DNA from: Ruminiclostridium sp.
GTDB taxonomy: Bacteria; Bacillota; Clostridia; DSM-8532
Assembly (NCBI GenBank): GCA_003535195.1
Contig: DOHN01000136.1
Coordinates: forward strand, 27,788 to 36,681
DNA length: 8,894 bases
Direction: 5' to 3'
Shown here: positions 1 through 5,225 of the stretch, in pieces
How positions within the stretch are numbered: position 1 is the stretch's first letter
Layout of the letters: each line of letters opens with the position of its first letter
Made by a program: the position numbers and the translations under genes
The notes under the pieces: generated by a model
Database searches by the model: none
What the model was told of the DNA's origin: nothing
The model's input: the letters and a program-made list of their open reading frames with translations, nothing else

Positions 1-79
1 TATTGACTATATCAAAACCATTAAATGGAGCACAGCCTTTGCAGCCTGTACAGTTCTTTTCTCTTTGCATGCCGGTCAT
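1..79 (-). CDS. 5' fragment of an unidentified Cys-rich protein
   Basis: This is the first 26 codons of a minus-strand gene that runs off the left edge. The ATG at 79-77 follows a GGAGG ribosome binding site (84-88) by 4 nt. A second in-frame ATG at 70-68 is 13 nt from that site and less likely to be used. The visible peptide begins MTGMQREKN and then has a C-x2-C-x2-C cluster (Cys10, Cys13, Cys16), followed by APFNGFDIVN. Three Cys with two-residue spacing suggest an Fe-S or zinc site, but no family can be assigned from so short a piece. It is transcribed divergently from the sugar kinase at 367. That the reading frame is real is supported by the ribosome binding site, the absence of stops and a candidate promoter upstream. 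The function is unknown. Confidence 0.6.
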   Translation of the reverse strand, partial: MTGMQREKNCTGCKGCAPFNGFDIVN

Positions 80-118
80 TATTCCTCCAAACAATTGCCA
101 TTATCCTAGTTTGCTAAA

Positions 119-147
119 AGTATATCACAAGTTTTTATGATATTCCA
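119..147 (-). promoter_or_regulatory. Candidate promoter of the left-edge gene
   Basis: Read on the minus strand, TATACT (119-124) is preceded by TGA, which makes an extended -10. TGGAAT (142-147) lies 17 bp upstream as a weak -35. The start point would be near 112, giving a leader of about 33 nt before the ATG at 79. An ATATCA/TGATAT inverted repeat (122-127 and 138-143) overlaps it and could be an operator or chance in AT-rich DNA. Confidence 0.4.
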
Positions 148-181
148 CGACGGCATAGACCTTCCCCATATCGGCTCATAC

Positions 182-210
182 TGGCAAAAAGCCGTCATTG
201 ATGTTATAAT
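182..210 (+). promoter_or_regulatory. Candidate promoter of the sugar kinase
   Basis: A perfect TATAAT (205-210) is preceded by TGT, forming an extended -10 (TGTTATAAT). The -35 at the usual 17-bp spacing is poor (TGGCAA, 182-187). Transcription would start near 217 and leave a leader of about 150 nt before the kinase ATG. That is long for a simple gene and may leave room for control. A weak -35 with an extended -10 fits a regulated sigma-A promoter. Confidence 0.45.
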
Positions 211-220
211 TCTCTTGGCA

Positions 221-235
221 TCATATGGGATATGA
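221..235. promoter_or_regulatory. Inverted repeat, possible operator for the kinase
   Basis: TCATATGGGATATGA is a perfect inverted repeat with 6-bp arms and a 3-bp centre. It lies just downstream of the extended -10 at 205-210, at about +5 to +19. A repressor bound here would block the promoter. The cognate regulator is not known from the sequence. The nearby GntR gene is one candidate, but this is only inference. Confidence 0.35.
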
Positions 236-366
236 CCCAGACGGTTTTCGTCTTTCGACTACTTTTTAAGCCGCACCGACAGACTATCTTCGCGAAAAAA
301 GAGAAGGCTTTTTCTCATTTTTATATTCATGATTGAAGGACAAAATGTACCCTGGGAGGCAAGCAT

Positions 367-1317
367 ATGGATATTATTTGTGTAGGTGAAATGTTAATTG
401 ATTTCCTGCCCGGTGATGAAAGCGGCGTTTATATCCGCAAGGCCGGGGGCGCACCGGCCAACGTGGCCATTGCGGCATCAAGAAACGGCCTTAAATCCGG
501 CTTTTGCGGCCGGGTAGGCGATGACGACTTTGGAAGATTCCTGTTTGACACCCTCCGGGATAATGGCGTTGCCATTCTGTGCCCGGATGTGGTCAAGGAG
601 GCTGTGACCACCATGGCTTTTGTGACCCTGAGTGCGGATGGCGACAGGAGCTTTACCTTTGCAAGAAAGCCGGGCGCCGATATGTTCCTGACCCGTGACC
701 ATGTGGACCGGGCGCAGGTGGTAAAATCCAGGATCATTCACGCGGGTTCCTGTTCCCTATCCAAAGACCCGGCGGCGGATGCCACGGTATACGCTATGGA
801 ACAGGGGAAAAAAGCCGGGAAACTGGTAAGCTTTGATGTAAACTATAGAAATGTTATGTGGGATGACAACCTGCAGGCCGCTACGGCTGCTGTGCAGAAA
901 ATCCTGCCGGCAATAGATCTGCTGAAAATTTCCGAAGAAGAGACCGGCATGGTTGGCGGTGAAGAAAACATTACCGCCATGGCAAAAGAGAATGGCATCA
1001 GTGTAGTAGTAGAGACTTTGGGCGCAAAAGGCGCGCGCTGTTACTGGAAAGGGCAAATCATCAACATCCCGGGCATGAAAGCGACATGCGTGGACGCCAC
1101 AGGCGCCGGCGATGCCTTTTGGGGCGGCTTCCTGGCATATCTGATAAATCATGGCGTCGAGACGCCGGACGATTTGACAGAGGAGATATTGATGGAAGCA
1201 CTGCGTTACGGCAACATCGCCGGTTGGCTCTGCGTGCAGAAAAAGGGCGCCATCGAGTCCCTGCCTACTACGGCAGAGATCGAGGCAATCAAAAGAAAAA
1301 TGGACCTGGGTATTTAA
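367..1317 (+). CDS. PfkB-family carbohydrate kinase, probable fructokinase
   Basis: This cytoplasmic ribokinase/PfkB-fold kinase transfers phosphate from ATP to a sugar, most likely fructose to fructose-6-phosphate. The 316 residues are full length for the family. The N-terminal substrate part starts with CVGEMLIDFLPG. The first PfkB signature covers about residues 27-56 (GGAPANVAIAASRNG, then GRVGDDDFG). A GDRSFTFARKPGADM stretch (92-106) is typical of bacterial fructokinases. The second signature, DATGAGDAFWGGF (243-255), carries the anion hole and the catalytic base Asp249. The ATG is fixed by GGGAGG at 354-359, 7 nt upstream. The gene stands alone on the plus strand without a neighbouring transporter or hydrolase, so the exact sugar is uncertain. 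2-keto-3-deoxygluconate or another ketose is possible. It converges with the GntR gene 6 bp downstream, and no intrinsic terminator is visible between them. Confidence 0.9.
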   Translation: MDIICVGEMLIDFLPGDESGVYIRKAGGAPANVAIAASRNGLKSGFCGRVGDDDFGRFLFDTLRDNGVAILCPDVVKEAVTTMAFVTLSADGDRSFTFARKPGADMFLTRDHVDRAQVVKSRIIHAGSCSLSKDPAADATVYAMEQGKKAGKLVSFDVNYRNVMWDDNLQAATAAVQKILPAIDLLKISEEETGMVGGEENITAMAKENGISVVVETLGAKGARCYWKGQIINIPGMKATCVDATGAGDAFWGGFLAYLINHGVETPDDLTEEILMEALRYGNIAGWLCVQKKGAIESLPTTAEIEAIKRKMDLGI

Positions 1318-1323
1318 ACTGTA

Positions 1324-2022
1324 TTATCCGTTACTATTTAAGTCCTCAGGCGCTTTTTCACTCGCCATTTTTATAATGGATTCCATCTGGTTTCTGATAT
1401 GGGCCTCGGCAAGCTCAGCGGCCCGGGTGTTATCGGCATTCCGAATGGCACTCAATATTTCTTCATGCTCTTTAAGGACATTTTCGGCTATATTGGTATC
1501 TGTCAGGTAAATCACCCTGAAACGGTACACATGCTCCCGCAGCGAAGTGGCAACACTAATGAGGCGCAGGTTTCCTGAAATGGTGTAAATCATATCATGG
1601 AACTCCACATCCTTGCGGATCGCGCCTTCAATATTTCCCTTTTCCACATTGGCCACATATTGTTTGTGTATCCCTTCAAGGGATTTTATCTGTCCAGGCT
1701 CTATGTGTTCGGTGGCAAGACCGGTGGCCAGCTTATCCAGGGCGCAGCGCACCTCCAGAACATCCATCATGTCCTTGATGGACAGCTGCGAAACATGGGT
1801 TCCTTTTCTGGGAACCATGGTGACAAGCCCTTCCGCTTCCAGTCTCCTGATGGCCTCCCTGACCGGAGTTCTGGAAACACCCATCTGTTCGGCCAGCGAC
1901 ACTTCCATCAAGCGCTCACCAGGCTTAATATCGCCGCTGACTATGGCCTTCCGCAATGTTTCAAAGATAACATCTCTAAGCGGCTGGTAACTATCGAGTT
2001 TTAACTTAGGTACTTTAACCAT
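1324..2022 (-). CDS. GntR-family regulator, FadR/FCD subfamily
   Basis: This 232-residue transcription factor is expected to bind DNA as a dimer and respond to a small carboxylate or similar ligand. The N-terminal winged helix-turn-helix (about 12-78) includes LAEQMGVSRTPVREAIRRL and a wing with PRKGTH. The C-terminal FCD helical domain (about 84-217) keeps the usual metal-ligand pattern: Asp138 and His142 (D-x3-H), His186 and His208. The ligand cannot be read from the sequence. The ATG at 2022 is only 6 nt after the ispE stop codon. Its ribosome binding site (AAGGGGAG) lies over the last ispE codons, so the two genes are almost certainly cotranscribed and translationally coupled. Placement behind ispE recurs in Clostridia, as far as I recall, so a link to the convergent sugar kinase should not be assumed. 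Confidence 0.9.
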   Translation of the reverse strand: MVKVPKLKLDSYQPLRDVIFETLRKAIVSGDIKPGERLMEVSLAEQMGVSRTPVREAIRRLEAEGLVTMVPRKGTHVSQLSIKDMMDVLEVRCALDKLATGLATEHIEPGQIKSLEGIHKQYVANVEKGNIEGAIRKDVEFHDMIYTISGNLRLISVATSLREHVYRFRVIYLTDTNIAENVLKEHEEILSAIRNADNTRAAELAEAHIRNQMESIIKMASEKAPEDLNSNG

Positions 2023-2028
2023 TGTGCT

Positions 2029-2892
2029 TTACTCCCCTTTACCTATAGTTTGGCAATGACAGACATATTGATAATTTTTTAACAAGTGATTTGTCGCAAA
2101 ATCGGCCTGTCCTCCGGTTTCAAATAAACCAAAAACGGTGGGCCCGCTGCCGCTCATGCGGCTTCCAAGTGCACCATATTCCAGAAGATGATCCATCATC
2201 CTCTGCAGCTCCGGATATTTCCGGACCGTTACACTTTCCAGTACATTTCTCATTCCCTTTGCAAGGGCATGTATGTCAAAATCAGTGACAGCACCAATCA
2301 GCTTTGAAGTATCGGGTCTTTCCCCTAGATTGCTCAGCTTAAGATTTTTGTAAACCCATGGAGTAGATACAGGAAATGACGGCTTTATCAGCACTATATG
2401 GACACCTGCCAGATCGGGAAGCCTGGTCAGTTCATTTCCAATTCCTCTTGCAAGCTGGGTGCCGCCCTCCAGACAAAAGGCCACGTCCGACCCAAGATTT
2501 TTGGACAGCCGCACAAGTCCTTCCGCATCAAAAAAGCTGCCATACAGCTTATTTAAAGCCTTGAGAACTCCTGCTGCGTTGGTGCTTCCCCCCGCAAGAC
2601 CTGCGGACACAGGAATCCTTTTTTCGATGGTTATTGCCGCCCCCGCCTTATGAGGATATTCTGAAAAAAAAGCCTCCGCCGCCTTCCAGGCGACATTTCT
2701 CTGATCATTGGGAACATATGGCTGGGCGCATTGGATTGAGATGCCTTCAGGCCTTTTCTTGACGGTGATGGTATCGCAAAGATCTAGCGACTGCATGATC
2801 ATTTCAACGGTATGGTAACCATTTTCCAGGCGTTCGGTCACGTCTATGGAGAGATTGATCTTTGCCGGGGTTAAAATTGTTATTTCGTTCAT
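2029..2892 (-). CDS. ispE: 4-diphosphocytidyl-2-C-methyl-D-erythritol kinase
   Basis: IspE phosphorylates the 2-hydroxyl of CDP-methylerythritol using ATP, in the MEP pathway to isopentenyl diphosphate. It is a cytoplasmic GHMP-superfamily kinase. From the chosen start it is 287 residues, normal for the family. The N-terminal motif is TPAKINLSIDV with Lys11. The ATP-binding GHMP loop is PVSAGLAGGSTNAAG (94-108). Catalytic Asp135 lies in GSDVAF, and the C-terminal motif is MSGSGPTVFGLF (246-257). The frame stays open upstream to 2949, but the ATG at 2892 is preferred. It has an AGGTGGT ribosome binding site (2898-2904), it starts the conserved protein, and the upstream ATG at 2949 lies in the -35 of the likely promoter. 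The GntR gene follows after 6 nt. No key residue is missing. Confidence 0.96.
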   Translation of the reverse strand: MNEITILTPAKINLSIDVTERLENGYHTVEMIMQSLDLCDTITVKKRPEGISIQCAQPYVPNDQRNVAWKAAEAFFSEYPHKAGAAITIEKRIPVSAGLAGGSTNAAGVLKALNKLYGSFFDAEGLVRLSKNLGSDVAFCLEGGTQLARGIGNELTRLPDLAGVHIVLIKPSFPVSTPWVYKNLKLSNLGERPDTSKLIGAVTDFDIHALAKGMRNVLESVTVRKYPELQRMMDHLLEYGALGSRMSGSGPTVFGLFETGGQADFATNHLLKNYQYVCHCQTIGKGE

Positions 2893-2897
2893 AATCC

Positions 2898-2904
2898 ACC
2901 ACCT
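2898..2904 (-). promoter_or_regulatory. Ribosome binding site that sets the ispE start
   Basis: On the minus strand AGGTGGT sits 5 nt before the ATG at 2892. An alternative ATG at 2910 lies upstream of this site and the one at 2949 is in the promoter, so neither can be the main start. Confidence 0.8.
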
Positions 2905-2920
2905 GGTCATTTCTAAGTAT

Positions 2921-2949
2921 ATTATATACAAAAGACATATAAAGTGCAA
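2921..2949 (-). promoter_or_regulatory. Sigma-A type promoter of ispE-GntR
   Basis: On the minus strand TTGCAC (2944-2949) and a perfect TATAAT (2921-2926) are separated by 17 bp. The start point would be near 2914, giving a leader of about 20 nt with the ribosome binding site at 2898-2904. The -35 abuts the T-tract of the sipL terminator, so termination and re-initiation occur back to back. Confidence 0.65.
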
Positions 2950-2982
2950 TAAAAAGTGCCTGATTGAAAGTTTTCAGGCACT
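2947..2982 (-). terminator. Intrinsic terminator downstream of sipL
   Basis: A perfect 9-bp stem, AGTGCCTGA (minus strand, from 2982) with TCAGGCACT, encloses a 10-nt loop. TTTTTATT follows directly on the minus strand. It would end sipL transcripts just before the ispE promoter. On the plus strand the stem is not followed by a T-tract. Confidence 0.85.
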
Positions 2983-3011
2983 GAATGCTCTTTTATAAAT
3001 ACACAAACAAC

Positions 3012-3048
3012 AGGGACGGTCCTTTGCTTTACAACAAGAACCGCCCCT
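3012..3048. repeat. Long imperfect hairpin, REP-like
   Basis: GGGACGGTCCTT (3013-3024) faces AAGAACCGCCCC (3036-3047), and A3012 can pair with T3048. In minus-strand RNA all 12 pairs form, two of them G-U wobbles. On the plus strand the same two positions are mismatches, but a T-tract follows (3048-3052). It lies 11 nt beyond the sipL stop codon. GGGACGGTTCTT-type hairpins are, from memory, common dispersed palindromes in clostridial genomes and resemble REP elements moved by RAYT transposases. It may simply act as an extra 3' stabiliser or terminator of sipL mRNA. Confidence 0.5.
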
Positions 3049-3059
3049 TTTTACCGGTT

Positions 3060-4595
3060 TTACATAATAAACAGCCGTTTTCCTACCTCAGGTTTTGCCT
3101 CCGCTTCCAGGCCGTTATCAGCAGCCAGGCGGGAAACGGGAATCCTGTAATTCTTTGCAATGCTCCACAGGGTGTCATTGGGCTGGGCAAAGTAAAGGAT
3201 AATGGGAGCTTTACGCATTCCCTCATATTTTTCAGCCTGGAGGGAATCGGCGCATATGATCTCTTCTGTCTTTACGGCACGCAGCTTGATTTTAATCCTA
3301 ATCATAAGCTCAATGGAATCGCCGCCGGAAATATCAAAACGGACATCTTCTATGGCAAAGCAGGACTGAACCACTTGCCACGCCCCGTTATCGGGCAGAA
3401 CAAAAGTCTGCGTAAAAGGAAGCTCAAAGCTTTGGCTTTGAATTCTTTTCTCTTCGGTGCAATAGACTGCGTCAACGCCCACCGTACCCTGGACGCTGAT
3501 ATTTTTTTCGCTTACTTTAGATGCAATATTCCGCTCATTGGCGCAGACCAGCAGGACCTCTTTGAGACGGTCCCCTTCTATGTCCAGATGAATGCGCTGG
3601 TTGATCTCACAGGTCTCACAGAACTCCTTCTCATCGGTTACAATATTCAAGGGGGTCTTATTAAGGGCCAGATTAAAATCAATGGAATAGGCATCGTCAA
3701 TGAGGACCTCTTCTTCATGGGCCATGACCTGAGCATCAATTTCCACCTCCATATTGACCGAGATTTGAGTATTCAGACCGTCATTGTCTTCCATAATCTC
3801 AAACTCCCAGCTCTTTAAAACACTGGTGGTGAAAACCTCCGCATCGGGCGCCGTCTGAATTCCTGTCGGTGTTTTGACAGGGAACTCCAGCACCACTGAT
3901 TCAATACTTTCGTCCATGGTATCGCTTCGATAAAGAAGATAAAGGGTGCCTTTTGCCTCCAGGCAAGGTTCTTCCTCCCGGTAGCTCATTTCTGAGTCTC
4001 CCAGGTTAACGCGGGCAAAGAGCACCTCTTTGATAGCCGGGCTGCCGTCGGGCAGGGCAAGAATATTGGATACCCTGGCATTGAAATCTCCCTTGTCTTT
4101 TAATGTGACCATTTTAACAGGTGCGGTCTTTAAAAAGACGTTCTCTCCCAGAATCTCTTTGCCCATTTCATCATTCCGGATTTCATAAAAACGGCAGATC
4201 AGGGATATAACAGTCCTCGCAACGATTTTCCTGCCGTTTACCACATTGGCCTCGATATGCTGGCACCTGCATTTGGGGAACATGCCAATATCCCCTTCAT
4301 TTTTGGGCTTCTGAACAGAGGCCGACCACGGATAGCGCGCTATAATACCATCGGGTTTTTGATCAGCGGTATCTGTACAATATAGAATTCTATACCTTGT
4401 TTCACCGTTAACCTCTATCATACGCCCCGATTTTTCAATACTGGTTACAAAACATTCAGCGTCGGCCAACAATATTTTCAACACATCGGCCTTGCTGTCC
4501 GGCACGATAATATTGTGCTCCAGCATTTCTTCAGTTTCCCTTATGTCAATAGTCCTGTAGGATTTTACTGGTTTCTTCAATAGCTCCATCTGCAT
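3060..4595 (-). CDS. sipL: Spore coat morphogenetic protein SipL (SPOCS/DUF3794 + LysM)
   Basis: This 511-residue protein has tandem SPOCS (DUF3794) domains and a C-terminal LysM domain. In Clostridioides difficile, SipL works in the mother cell. Its LysM domain binds the ATPase SpoIVA to hold the coat on the forespore surface, in the place SpoVID takes in Bacillus. Here the N-terminus has VPDSKADVLKILLADAE (31-47), typical of the first SPOCS unit, and further all-beta SPOCS-like units fill the middle. The LysM domain is at about 464-511 (YFAQPNDTLWSIAKNY). Length and domain order match C. difficile SipL, and the neighbourhood (veg upstream, ispE downstream) also fits. There is no signal peptide or TM segment. 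The ATG at 4595 follows AGGGAGGT (4601-4608) by 5 nt. The in-frame ATG at 4589 is less well placed. Other LysM/SPOCS coat proteins exist, so orthology is strong but not proven. Confidence 0.88.
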   Translation of the reverse strand: MQMELLKKPVKSYRTIDIRETEEMLEHNIIVPDSKADVLKILLADAECFVTSIEKSGRMIEVNGETRYRILYCTDTADQKPDGIIARYPWSASVQKPKNEGDIGMFPKCRCQHIEANVVNGRKIVARTVISLICRFYEIRNDEMGKEILGENVFLKTAPVKMVTLKDKGDFNARVSNILALPDGSPAIKEVLFARVNLGDSEMSYREEEPCLEAKGTLYLLYRSDTMDESIESVVLEFPVKTPTGIQTAPDAEVFTTSVLKSWEFEIMEDNDGLNTQISVNMEVEIDAQVMAHEEEVLIDDAYSIDFNLALNKTPLNIVTDEKEFCETCEINQRIHLDIEGDRLKEVLLVCANERNIASKVSEKNISVQGTVGVDAVYCTEEKRIQSQSFELPFTQTFVLPDNGAWQVVQSCFAIEDVRFDISGGDSIELMIRIKIKLRAVKTEEIICADSLQAEKYEGMRKAPIILYFAQPNDTLWSIAKNYRIPVSRLAADNGLEAEAKPEVGKRLFIM

Positions 4596-4654
4596 TTAGG
4601 ACCTCCCTCTTAAACCCTTAACCTTTCAGTTCTATTGATATGCCGCGCTTATTC

Positions 4655-4662
4655 AATGTATG
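4655..4662 (-). promoter_or_regulatory. Possible sigma-E -10 element for sipL
   Basis: On the minus strand CATACATT matches the sporulation sigma-E -10 consensus (CATACAnT). It would give a start near 4648 and a leader of about 50 nt. The -35 region, next to the veg terminator, does not show the expected ATA core, so the match is partial. Mother-cell sigma-E control of sipL is known in C. difficile and motivates the call. Confidence 0.35.
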
Positions 4663-4676
4663 ACAGGCAGTACCAA

Positions 4677-4704
4677 CAAAAAACAGCCGTTTTTCAACGG
4701 CTGT
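4677..4704 (-). terminator. Intrinsic terminator downstream of veg
   Basis: On the minus strand ACAGCCGTT and AACGGCTGT form a perfect 9-bp stem with a GAAA tetraloop, followed by TTTTTTG. It lies about 25 nt beyond the veg stop codon. It should separate strong veg transcription from sipL. Confidence 0.92.
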
Positions 4705-4729
4705 CTCCTGATCAAATTACATGTAATTA

Positions 4730-4996
4730 TTATAAGGCTATTTTGTCAATATCCGATGATGACATTAATCTCACTTCAACAGTATGGGTCAAAATATCGG
4801 TGTAATTGTACGAAACTTTTCGTACGGAATTGTATTCGTTTTCAAGCCTGACAGTGAAGACACTGGGATAAACATTATCCACAATTCCCACTTTTACAGA
4901 AATTTTCTTTCGACCCTTGTTGGCTCTTAACTCAACCCGCTTTCCAACTAAGCACTCAAGCTGTTTGCGAATCTGTGACAAAGACTTTCTATCCAT
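4730..4996 (-). CDS. veg: Veg family protein
   Basis: This is an 88-residue basic protein of the Veg family (DUF1021), close to the 86 residues of Bacillus subtilis Veg. The conserved core is LVGKRVELRANKGRKK (17-32), then IVDNVYPSVFTV (38-49) and the VSYNYTDILT segment (61-70). The fold is expected to be a small SH3-like barrel. In B. subtilis, Veg is made at very high level in growing cells and promotes biofilm gene expression by counteracting SinR. Whether that role holds in Clostridia is not established. The ATG at 4996 follows GAGGTGG (5001-5007) by 4 nt. The gene is its own transcription unit, with tandem promoters upstream and a terminator downstream. The adjacency to sipL is a clostridial arrangement. 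Confidence 0.93.
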   Translation of the reverse strand: MDRKSLSQIRKQLECLVGKRVELRANKGRKKISVKVGIVDNVYPSVFTVRLENEYNSVRKVSYNYTDILTHTVEVRLMSSSDIDKIAL

Positions 4997-5024
4997 ACTA
5001 CCACCTCAAATCTAACTGGATAGA

Positions 5025-5054
5025 ATTATATCACAATTTGTCACCGGTTGTCAA
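5025..5054 (-). promoter_or_regulatory. veg promoter P2 (proximal)
   Basis: On the minus strand TTGACA (5049-5054) and TATAAT (5025-5030) are both perfect, with an 18-bp spacer. TGA directly before TATAAT makes it an extended -10 as well. The start point would be near 5018, about 20 nt before the veg ATG. Confidence 0.85.
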
Positions 5055-5064
5055 TGAAATAAAT

Positions 5065-5094
5065 ATTATACTCGCCTACCTGGAACTTTGTCAA
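5065..5094 (-). promoter_or_regulatory. veg promoter P1 (distal)
   Basis: On the minus strand TTGACA (5089-5094) and TATAAT (5065-5070) are perfect, with an 18-bp spacer. It lies exactly 40 bp upstream of P2. The two spacers are unrelated in sequence, so this is not a recent duplication. The start point is near 5058, only a few bases upstream of the P2 -35. Confidence 0.85.
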
Positions 5095-5133
5095 GATGTA
5101 ATTCAAAAAAAGTGCATAAAAAATTAATAAAAA
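5095..5133 (-). promoter_or_regulatory. Phased A-tracts, likely UP element of veg P1
   Basis: Directly upstream of the P1 -35 lie three T-tracts on the minus strand (A-tracts on plus at 5105-5111, 5118-5123 and 5129-5133). Their centres are about 10-12 bp apart, close to one helical turn. This is the layout of an RNA polymerase alpha-subunit UP element and of intrinsically curved DNA, and it would strengthen P1. Confidence 0.55.
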
Positions 5134-5136
5134 CTG

Positions 5137-5150
5137 AACCAAATTTGGTT
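5137..5150. repeat. Perfect 14-bp palindrome
   Basis: AACCAAATTTGGTT is fully palindromic. It lies between the glycosyltransferase stop codon (5228) and the veg promoters. As DNA it could be a dimer-binding operator upstream of veg P1. As minus-strand RNA it gives only a 4-5 bp stem followed by CAGTTTTT, a weak terminator for the glycosyltransferase. The sequence does not decide between these. Confidence 0.4.
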
Positions 5151-5225
5151 ATATCTTAGAATATGGTAATTTAGTAACTGGACCCCATTAATACGATGCC
5201 ATAACTGCCATATTAATCCTATTCC

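Noticed and set aside
301..323. GAGAA/TTCTC hairpin followed by TTTTTA as an intrinsic terminator
   Set aside because: The stem is only 5 bp and AT-rich, and it lies in the leader just before the kinase. It was kept only as a possible leader element.
757..1152. Open minus-strand frame of 131 codons inside the sugar kinase
   Set aside because: Opposite a full-length PfkB kinase with all motifs intact. Composition is that of a shadow frame and no family was recognised.
2893..2949. Extended ispE start at 2949 (19 more residues)
   Set aside because: The extra codons cover the promoter -35 and -10 and the ribosome binding site, and the family begins at the MNEITILTPAKINL segment.
2985..3818. Open plus-strand frame of 277 codons antisense to sipL
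   Set aside because: It lies almost wholly opposite the well-supported sipL gene, starts inside the terminator region, has no convincing ribosome binding site and has no recognisable domain.
5187..5217. ATTAATA/TATTAAT inverted repeat near the glycosyltransferase stop
   Set aside because: Short all-AT arms 17 bp apart in AT-rich DNA are expected by chance, and no T-tract follows to make a terminator.
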